From Petaurus breviceps papuanus (taxonomy: Eukaryota; Chordata; Mammalia; Diprotodontia; Petauridae), in assembly GCA_028583685.1 (NCBI GenBank), contig JAMXIF010000022.1, positions 5,160,522-5,224,521 of the forward strand: DNA of 64,000 bases, read 5' to 3'. Position 1 is the first letter of the stretch. The number at the start of each line of letters is the position of its first letter. Shown one piece after another: positions 56,652 to 64,000 of the stretch. The notes under the pieces are model-generated. The model was not told where the DNA came from, did no database searches, and saw only the letters and a program-made list of their open reading frames with translations. Position numbers and translations under genes: made by a program.

Positions 56652-56771
56652 AAGAAAGGTCATCAATACATCATTCTTGGAAGCAATCCATTTTAATTGT
56701 TGGCTGAAACCAAGAAAGGTCATCAATACATCATTCTTGGAAGCAATCCATTTCAACTGTTGGCTGAAACT
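56652..56771. repeat. Two-copy tandem duplication, 60 bp unit
   Basis: Units 56652-56711 and 56712-56771 begin 'aagaaaggtcatcaatacat' and differ at only a few positions, so the duplication is recent relative to the surrounding repeats. Confidence 0.95.
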
Positions 56772-57084
56772 CAACACTATTCATCAGCATTCATCAGAAA
56801 GCCTGGCCTAATTTCTCATACTTATAACTATACATTTCTATATGGATTTTTACCTTACAAAAGAATCTCTCAACATTAATTGAAATTTGAAATATAAATA
56901 TAAAGGGGATGAGCTCTTTACAATGGATAGGCAGGAATAACGACATTGCAAAGAGGGACAACCCTAAAAGACTGCAGAATTCCGATCAATGCAGTTATCA
57001 ATCAGGATTCCAGAGGACCAGGTCCAGAGTGGTAAGCGAGGAGAGAATATCTCCATGACTGGCAGTGGTGAAGGACAGTAGTAT

Positions 57085-57150
57085 GAAATAAGGCTGGTTC
57101 AAGTTCTGCTTTGGACACATGGTGGTTGTATGACCCTGGGAAAATCCTTT
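57085..57150 (+). repeat. MIR-like fragment
   Basis: 'aagttctgctttggacacat', 'gtatgaccctgggaaaatcc'. Confidence 0.55.
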
Positions 57151-58190
57151 ACCTCTCAAAGCTCCAGAGAAGCAGTTCTCCCAGGGACTCCTGGAGCTCC
57201 CCAAAATCAATTCAAGAGGTCCTTCAGGTCAAAACTATTATCACAATGTTTTCAAGATGTTATTTGCCTATTAAAATATTCTTTCCTTTTTCATCTTACA
57301 AATCTATGTGAAGTCAATTTTCGGCACAAACTTCAATCAAAACAATATACTGCAATAAACTGAATGCAGAAGCAGATATAAGAATCCAGTTCAATTCTAT
57401 TAAGGCAGACATTAAACAGATTTGCAAAAATGGTTTTAAAATGCCAATTTTCTCACTAACGTTTTTGTTTTGTGAAATATATTTTTTCATAAAATATGTT
57501 ATCTATGTTGACATGAAATGGATTTAGTCCAAATTTTTAATTAATACACATTTTTAAGACATCAATTTTAATGTATAATACAATGAATATCAACAGATAT
57601 AATGAGAAGCATGCTGGAGCCGGATTGTACGACTCTCAAGAGACAATTCTAGGGCAAGCATTTACAGCTCAGAAGTCAGCAAACTTCAAATCAGGATTGG
57701 ATTTGTCATTTTCTTGATTACCTAGACCTCAGAAAGTGATGGAGAAAATGTTAATAATGCAGATTGGGTTTTTTTGGAGGAAGATGCAACTGTGGCAAAG
57801 GGCCCAGGGTCATAACAGATTAAACTTAAAAGAATGTCCTGAGATATGTTTTAATGATTTCACACGTATAATTGATATCGTATTACTTGTCTTCTCAATG
57901 AGTGGGGGATGGCTAGAGGGAGGGAGAGACTTTAGAACTCAAAATTCTTAAAAATGAATGTTAAAAATTAATTGATTTTTTTTAAAGACGAAAAAACAAA
58001 GTATGTCCTAAGTACCTTTTTTTTCCCCTGCAAAAAGCAGTGGTGAGATACTTACTAGCACACTCCTGAATATACTTTACAGGAACAAAAGCTCTCTGGA
58101 GTCCTCAATAATTTTTGAGTTATCAAAGACTCCTCAAGAATTTTTAAGAGTATAAAGGAGTCCTAAGACAAGAAAGTTTGATAACCACAT
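57150..58190 (+). mobile_element. Zaphod-like hAT DNA transposon remnant, internally deleted
   Basis: The left end 'gttctcccagggactcctgg', 'aggtcaaaactattatcaca' is followed by the last transposase exon (KTIYCNKLNAEADIRIQFNS, DIKQICKN), the conserved hAT C-terminal end. The right end is 58080-58190 ('gagtcctcaataatttttga', 'aaagtttgataaccaca'). Most of the transposase is absent and an L1 3' scrap (57835-58000) lies between. Confidence 0.7.
57835..58000 (+). mobile_element. L1 3' end of another subfamily
   Basis: 'ttcacacgtataattgatat', 'gggagggagagactttagaa', 'aaaaatgaatgttaaaaatt'. Confidence 0.65.
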
Positions 58191-58359
58191 GACTCTCTAA
58201 GACTTTAAGTTGCAGAAAAAGTGTGGACTTGCCTTGCTAGAGTTCTCAGTATCAATGAAATCACAGATTCCATCTCTATTCTTCCCAGCCCCAAACCAGC
58301 CTCCATATACACACACTTAAGAACTAAGCCAAGCTAAGAAATTTAGATCCTAAGAAGCA

Positions 58360-58490
58360 GTATGAAGTCAGAAAAATAAACAGGCACCAGTTCAAGCTTT
58401 CTTCCTGCTACTCACTATGTGACCTTGGTCAAAAGCACTACGTCTTTCTCAGCCTCAGTTTCCTCACAGGTAATATGGTAGTGGGAAAAT
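58360..58490 (+). repeat. MIR copy
   Basis: 'cactatgtgaccttggtcaa', 'cagcctcagtttcctcacag'. Confidence 0.65.
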
Positions 58491-59213
58491 ACTACTATGC
58501 CAGTGCCTTATGATGGTAGGGTGGGAACCCTAAATCCTTAAAGGCTATGCCAGCAAAACATGAATTCTAGCAGCTCTTATCAAGTCAGAAAGGTTTCAAG
58601 TCCAGATTAAGTGATACAGCTGTGTTCCAAGCACCAGCCAGAATTCAGAAAGGATTGCCACCTGGTTGGCTGCAAAGTTATGAAGTTGTCAACAGAAGCA
58701 ACTCTTAGAGGATATTCACTTAAGTCATAAAGAGGTTATAATTTGACAATATCCACACCAACAAAACCAATTAAAATCAAAAATCAAAAAGAACTATTCA
58801 AGCATAACACTTGTATTACCTAACTCACAGAGGAATATGATTTGTAAATCATGAAGATTTGCAAACATACAAACATAAATGTGTAAAACACAAATTACAT
58901 AAATACGTAAATTGTAAAACATAAATGGGAACTGTTGAGAACTTTTGAGCAGCAAAGTGACACAATCAGCTCTGTGTATTAAGAAATGTCTTTCACACTG
59001 TATGAACTCTATAAATATTCATTGAATTTATTTGTAGAATTAAAGATTAATGGAATCATAATTCAAGAGTGGGAAGGAACCTTGTACGCTAGCAATTCCA
59101 ACCCTCATATGAAAAAAAAATCCCCTCCAAAACAACAACAATCAGTGGGTTGGTTGGTCATTCAGCATTTGCTTGAAAATCTATTAACTACTGAATATTT
59201 CTAATTACAGAGG

Positions 59214-59390
59214 AAAGAATGATCAAGCTAAAGTCTTGGGATCTGAGTTGAAATCCTGACTCTGCTATTTACTACCTATGTGATCTTAGGCAAGTCACCT
59301 AATTTCTCTGTCTTAATTTATTTCTTCATCTAGAAAATGAAAGAAGACTCTTCCAACTTGAATTTTCTGATTCTATAACCCCAGTTATTG
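59214..59390 (+). repeat. MIR-like SINE inside L3
   Basis: 'tgagttgaaatcctgactct', 'gtgatcttaggcaagtcacc'. Confidence 0.7.
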
Positions 59391-59524
59391 GGAAGTTTTT
59401 CTGTAAATCAAGCTTAAATCTGCTCCTCTGTAACTTTTACCCATTGTTCCTATTTCTTTTTATTGCTGCTAAGTAAAATAAATCTAATATTTCCTCCATA
59501 AGACTGTCTCTCCTCTTGCTTTCA

Positions 59525-59790
59525 GAAAGACTTGGAAAGACTTACATGAACTGATGCAAAGTGAAATGAGCAGAACCAAGAGAATATTGTACACAGTAAC
59601 AGCAATATTGTCTGATGCTCAGCTGTCAATGACTTAGCTAGTCTCTGCAACACAATGATCCAAGATAATTCCAAAGAACTCATGATGAAAAATGCTATCC
59701 ATCTCCAGAGAAAGAGCCAGTGGAGTCTGAATGCAAATCAAAGCATACAATTATTCATTTTATCTTTTTTGTCTCTCTTACTGCAGCCCA
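59525..59790 (+). mobile_element. L1 3' UTR fragment inside L3
   Basis: 'gaactgatgcaaagtgaaat', 'ttccaaagaactcatgatga', 'ccagtggagtctgaatgcaa'. Confidence 0.78.
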
Positions 59791-60144
59791 TTCTCAGATT
59801 AGTGCCATATAGTTAGCAATGTTCACTCATACTGAGTTTGTAATTCACCAATCATTGTTATTTAACCATGCTTCCTCCTCTTATGTATGTGTAGCTGACT
59901 TTGATAACTGTGCCATTTTTGTCTTCATCTAAGTCACCAATAAAAAAATGGAACAACTCATGACCAAGGATAGTCCTGGGACATTCCATTAAGAATTTTT
60001 CTCCAAGTTGACATAGACATTAGTTACTCTTTGGGGTAAGTCATCCAACCAGTTCTGAACCCACCTAACTGTACCATGATCTAGGCCACATCTTTCCATT
60101 TTGACTCAAAAGATAGTATAAGAGACTTTGTCAAGTATGGCAAT

Positions 60145-60420
60145 AACGTGTAGAATGGATTAGAGAGGTAAGGAGAGCTACTGAGTTAATGAAATTATCC
60201 AGAATAGAGGGGATATGGGATTGGACCAGGGAGGTAAGAATGGGAACTGAAGGGAAAAATTATAAGAAAGATACTGCAAAAATGGAATTGACAAGATGAC
60301 ATTTCACTGTGTCAGGGAGTACAAGGAATTGAAAAAATCAAGGTTGCCATGTTTCAAGCACATATGATTGGGAGACTGATAACAACATGAATGGTTTAGA
60401 GGGAAATAGGAGGTCAGAAT
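60145..60420 (-). mobile_element. Possible L2 fragment
   Basis: 'gtgtagaatggattagagag', 'gggattggaccagggaggta' resemble reverse L2 sequence. Weak. Confidence 0.4.
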
Positions 60421-60424
60421 CTCT

Positions 60425-60560
60425 AATATGGTTATTCACCTCTGATTAAATACTTCCAGAAACAGGAAGCTCAATCCTTTAAAAGGCAGCCTTTTCCACT
60501 GTTGAACAGCTCTAATTACAGAAATACTTTCCTTGTGTGACTCCCGGCCAGTGCTTCAAG
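60425..60560 (-). mobile_element. L3 3' end fragment
   Basis: 'ctgattaaatacttccagaa', 'ggcagccttttccactgttg', 'aacagctctaattacagaa'. Confidence 0.65.
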
Positions 60561-60999
60561 TTCTGGATTTAAAAAGACAAGGTTCAGTCTTGGAAGTACT
60601 CACCTCATCTTCAAAATTATATCTCTTTGGTTTGCTTTGCCCCCACCTACAGTTTCCTCTGAGAAATTTCAGTGTATACTCTGAATAGAGCTGTTGAATA
60701 TAGGGCTCCAGAGATGTGGATAAAAAAGTCTCGACCTTCCATGCAAACACTCAAGGTAACAGTGCATATCAGGTACAGGACAGCTTTTATATTACTTCAT
60801 AAAAAATTCAGGAAATATCTAAAAGTCTCACAAGAGCAAATAAATCATCAATCCAATTCTCCCACTTCTTCACTGAGTCCAAATTTCCCCCTAGGGATCT
60901 CTATAATTCTCTAGACTCAGTATCACCTTGTGATTTAGATGCCCTTTGTGAGGGAAATGACTTCAGGATTGCCAAAAAGGCATCCCCCTGGTATCAATA

Positions 61000-61110
61000 A
61001 ATCAAAAAACACTTATTAAATACATACTGTGCACTAGGTACCAAGCTAAGCATTGAAAAAAGAAGCAAAAGATGGTCCCTGACCTCAAGGAGCTCACAAT
61101 CTAATGTCAT
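61000..61110 (-). mobile_element. L2 3' end
   Basis: 'aaacacttattaaatacata', 'ggtccctgacctcaaggagc', 'tcacaatctaatg'. Confidence 0.78.
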
Positions 61111-61399
61111 TCCAATGAGGTCCTTTGTCACCCTAGGAATCCATATAGGCCTCTAGTGTTATGCTGCTACCAAAGTCTAGGACTCTACCCTACTCTGGGT
61201 AGGGGGGTTGCTACAGAGAGAACTTTCTTCCTACTGTCACTGTACTGTCTCAATAATTCACAGTAATAAAAAGTGTAAGGAAAAGTACCAGTCCCCTCCT
61301 GTATTACTGTCTTATTGTGGTGGAGGGGCTTGTGTAACTCAATGAAACTATGAGTTATGTCATACAGGGTTATCCAAAATGGATACAGTGGAGGATTCT

Positions 61400-63284
61400 G
61401 ACAAAAGGTGATCCAATGGAGAAGGAAATGGCAAACTATTCCAGTAACTATGCCAAGAAAACCCCATGGACAGTACTAAAATGATAAAAGAGACATCAGA
61501 AGATGAGCCCCTCAGGTTGGAAGGTGTCCAGCACCCTACTGTGGAAGAGCAGAGGACAGCTACAAGTAGCTCCAGTACTAATGAAGTGTCTGGGCCAAAG
61601 TCAAAAGGCAGCTCAGCCGCAGATGTGTCTGGTAGATGAAAGGAAAGACCAATATTGCACAGGAACCTGATCTACAAGTTAAGGTAAGCTGGATGTGGTC
61701 AAGCAGGAACCATTGACATCTTGGGTGTCAGGGAACTTAAAAGGACAGAAATGGGTGAATTTAATTCAGGTGATACTACATATACTACTGTGGGCAAGAA
61801 TCTGATAGAAGAAATGGCCCTTGTAGTCAGTAAAAGGATGAGAAAAGCAGTACTGGTGTATAATCTCATAAACGACAGAATGACACTTGTTCAAATTGTT
61901 CCACATCATAGTAATACAAGTCTGTGCTCCAACTACTGATGCTGAATAGGCTAAAATCGATCAGTTGTATGTAGACCTACAATAATTCTAGAAATTACAC
62001 TAAAAGAAATGTCACATTCATCATAGGAGACTGAAATACTAAAGTAGGAAAACAAAAGATAATTGGAATAACAGTACAAAATGAAGAAGGATAAAGACCA
62101 ACAGTTTTGTCAAGCTAACTCACTAGCCACAGCAAACACTCTTTTTCAACAGCCCAACGGGCAGCTCTACACATGGATATCTCCAGATGATCAATACTGA
62201 AACCATATTGCTTATATACTTTGCAACCAAAGGTGAAGAAGCTCAATACATCAGTTAAGAAAAGATCTGGTGCTGATTGTGGCCCAGGTCATGAGCTTCT
62301 TAATGCAAAATTTAGACTTAAATTAAAGTAGGGGAAATCATTAGATCATACACTTTTGACCTAATTAAAGCCCTTATGAATATGAAGTAGAGGTGATGAA
62401 TAGATTTAAGAGACTAGATCTGGTAGGGTATCTGAAGAACTAGAGACAGAGGTTTGCAATACTGTACAGTAGGCAGCAACAAAAAAAAATTCCAAAGAAA
62501 AAGAATAGCAGATAATACCATTCTGATAGCAGAAAATGAAGAATTAAGAACCCTCGTGATGAGGGTGAAAGAGGGCAGTGTAAAAGCTGGCCTGAAGTTC
62601 AATGCTAAAAAAAAAAAACTAAGATGGTGGCAACTGGTCTCATTCTCTGGCAAAGAGAGGGAGAAGAAATGGAAGCAATGTCAGATTTTATATTCTTGAG
62701 CTTAAATATCACTGCAGATGGTGACTGCAGCCAAAAAATTAAAAGATGCTTCCTCCTTGGAAAGAAAGCTATGGCAAATCTGGACAGCATATTAAAAAGT
62801 AGAGCTATCACCTTTCCTACAAATGTCCCTGTAGTCAAAGTTAATATTTTTCAGTAGCAATGTATGGCTGTGAGAGTTGGACTATAAGGAAAACTGAGCA
62901 CCACAGAATAGATGCTTTCAAATCGTGGAGGGTAGAGAAGACTCTCGAGGGTCCCTTGGACAGCAATGAGATCAAATCAGTCAATACTTAAAGAAATTAA
63001 TTTAGACTATTAATTAGAAGGTCAAATATTGAAGATGAAGCTTAAATACTCTGGCCACATAATGAGAAGACAGAATTCAATGTAAAAGCCCCCGATGTTG
63101 GGACAGATTGAAGGCAAAAGGAGAAAGGGACAGCAGAGGATGAGATGGATAGAGTGTCATGGAAACAATGCACATGAGCTTGGACAGACTTTGGGAGACA
63201 GTGGAAGACAGAAGGCCTAGCAAGCTACGGGGGTCACAAAGAGTCAAACACAACTGAACGACTGAACGATGACAAAAAAATACT
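61400..63284 (+). mobile_element. RTE/BovB-like LINE, about 1.9 kb, with central deletion
   Basis: Endonuclease-side remnants from 61400 ('gaagatgagcccctcaggtt', 'ggagactgaaatactaaagt'), then the end of the reverse transcriptase (ADNTILIAENEELRTLVMRV; human and cow BovB have ADDT). Next come MSDFIFLSLNITADGDCSQK, KAMANLDSILKSRAITFPT, the SGHIMRR segment and a 3' end 'cacaaagagtcaaacacaac'. Most of the fingers/palm part is missing and several stops occur. Inactive. Confidence 0.8.
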
Positions 63285-63579
63285 GGTCTTTTGTTCTCTT
63301 GCATCATGGCTACTGAGCCACTTTTGGGGTCATATAATACAGTTATCTTCTCCCCAAAAGGCCAGTGCTACCCACGAATTTCTCCTTCTCTTGGAAAGCT
63401 GTATGCATGAATTCTCCAGGAATCTGACACTGCCTAGGAAATGCTCACAAATTTATCCACAAGGCTGGGTCCCAGAATTCATCAAGAACTCAATGCTGTC
63501 CAGGAATTCCATCTCATCTATTCAGAAAGCTGGGGCTCTGAAACTTCTACTATTCAGGACACGGGTTATATATATATTT

Positions 63580-63735
63580 TTAGTAGCATTTAATTTTTTC
63601 CCCAAGAAAAATGTCAATAAATTTTTAAGCATTCATTTTTATAAGGTTTTGAGTTCCAAATTTTTCTCCCTCCCTCCCCTCTTCTGAAAATGGTAGGCAG
63701 TTTGGTATAGTTTATAATGTACTATCATGTAACAG
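63580..63735 (-). mobile_element. L1 3' end
   Basis: 'aaggttttgagttccaaatt', 'tttctccctccctcccctct', 'gtactatcatgtaac', matching 21650-21770. Confidence 0.68.
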
Positions 63736-63745
63736 ATTACATTCT

Positions 63746-63906
63746 TTTTTGGGGGGGAGGGGGAAAGGTAGGGCAATTGGGGTTAAGTGGCTTGCCCAAG
63801 GTCACACAGCTAGTTTTTGTGTTAAGTGTCTGAGGTTTGATTTGAACTCTGATCCTCCTGACTCCAGGGCCAGTGCTCTATTCACTGTGCCACCTTGCCA
63901 CTCCAC
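63746..63906 (-). repeat. Short tRNA-derived marsupial SINE
   Basis: Near-complete copy. Target duplication acagattacattct at 63732 and acagattacatttct at 63907, inside an L1 end. Confidence 0.9.
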
Positions 63907-63929
63907 ACAGATTACATTTCTACTGTTCC

Positions 63930-64000
63930 AGGCAGCTAAGTAGCAGAGCAGATAAAATGTTAGAATTAGACTCAGGAAGATCTCAATTTAAATCCTGCCT
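63930..64000 (+). repeat. tRNA-derived SINE head, cut by window end
   Basis: 'ggcagctaagtagcagagca', 'gactcaggaagatctcaatt'. Type not decidable from the part present. Confidence 0.7.

Larger units (their letters stand above)
59045..60140 (-). mobile_element. L3/CR1 LINE 3' part with nested MIR and L1
   Basis: Antisense order is kept: 'gagtgggaaggaaccttgta', then 59390-59520 'gcttaaatctgctcctctgt', 'acttttacccattgttccta', then 59795-60140 'tcctgggacattccattaag', 'ccaaccagttctgaaccca', 'gagactttgtcaagtatggc'. Interrupted at 59214-59390 and 59525-59790. Confidence 0.75.
48241..64000 (-). other. DENND3: Probable DENND3 intron 1 (upstream exon outside window)
   Basis: 15.8 kb with no CpG-rich promoter or initiating exon that I can see, read as intron upstream of exon w1. 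Repeats are listed separately. Stretches with nothing recognised: 50050-50810, 51385-51920, 52515-54025, 56265-56650, 56772-57080, 58200-58355, 58490-59040, 60560-61000, 61110-61400 and 63290-63575. Confidence 0.55.

Noticed and set aside
61365-61400. 'tacagggttatccaaaatgg' as a mariner end
   Set aside because: Only one end is present and there is no inverted partner nearby.
48241-64000. Search for the first coding exon and promoter of DENND3
   Set aside because: No CpG-rich stretch and no convincing ATG exon ending in phase 0 is visible; it probably lies outside the window.
1-64000. CRISPR arrays, operons, riboswitches, attachment sites
   Set aside because: The window is an intron-rich vertebrate locus; the only regular repeats are microsatellites and transposon copies.

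Overview
The window looks like a piece of a marsupial nuclear genome. Most of it is intronic, and it carries marsupial tRNA-derived SINEs, CORE-SINE/MIR copies, L1, L2, L3/CR1 and RTE (BovB-like) LINEs, and hAT and mariner fossils. The species cannot be fixed from the sequence alone. One host gene is recognised with confidence: DENND3, a DENN-domain guanine nucleotide exchange factor for Rab12, on the minus strand. Twelve coding exons between 48240 and 1158 read in order. All have GT-AG boundaries and compatible phases, and together they give about 734 residues with no internal stop. They cover the N-terminal basic region, the upstream, central and downstream DENN modules, and the linker that follows. 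The first coding exon and promoter are not visible and should lie beyond 64000. The C-terminal part (rest of the linker and the WD40 region) should lie before position 1. 

Layout, left to right. 1-3235: the two most C-terminal exons in the window. 3236-16130: a large intron with an L3 copy hit by one hAT element and two SINEs, and a 4 kb L1 inserted into an L2 copy with a target-site duplication. 16131-21558: three exons ending the DENN region, with an L1 tail carrying a 300 bp GGAA array just upstream of one acceptor. 21559-33441: DENN-core exons among L2, L1 and a cluster of SINEs, two of which used the same target site in turn. 33442-41986: intron with a mariner miniature element, a long L2 copy with a YADD reverse transcriptase remnant, and an L3 copy. 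41987-48240: the N-terminal exons, an L1 in L2 with a 17 bp duplication, a hAT in a MIR, and an L1 whose poly-A end nearly touches a splice donor. 48241-64000: no recognised exon, read as intron 1. It holds L2 interrupted by a probable solo LTR, two RTE-class LINEs, a Zaphod-like hAT, an L3 copy, and a 100 N assembly gap flanked by identical 47 bp sequence. 

There is no operon, CRISPR array, RNA gene or complete mobile element. I found no convincing new biological system. The most useful observations are the exon model, transposon ends next to splice sites, the gap that looks redundant, the SINE/RTE shared 3' tail, and the readable insertion order of nested repeats.
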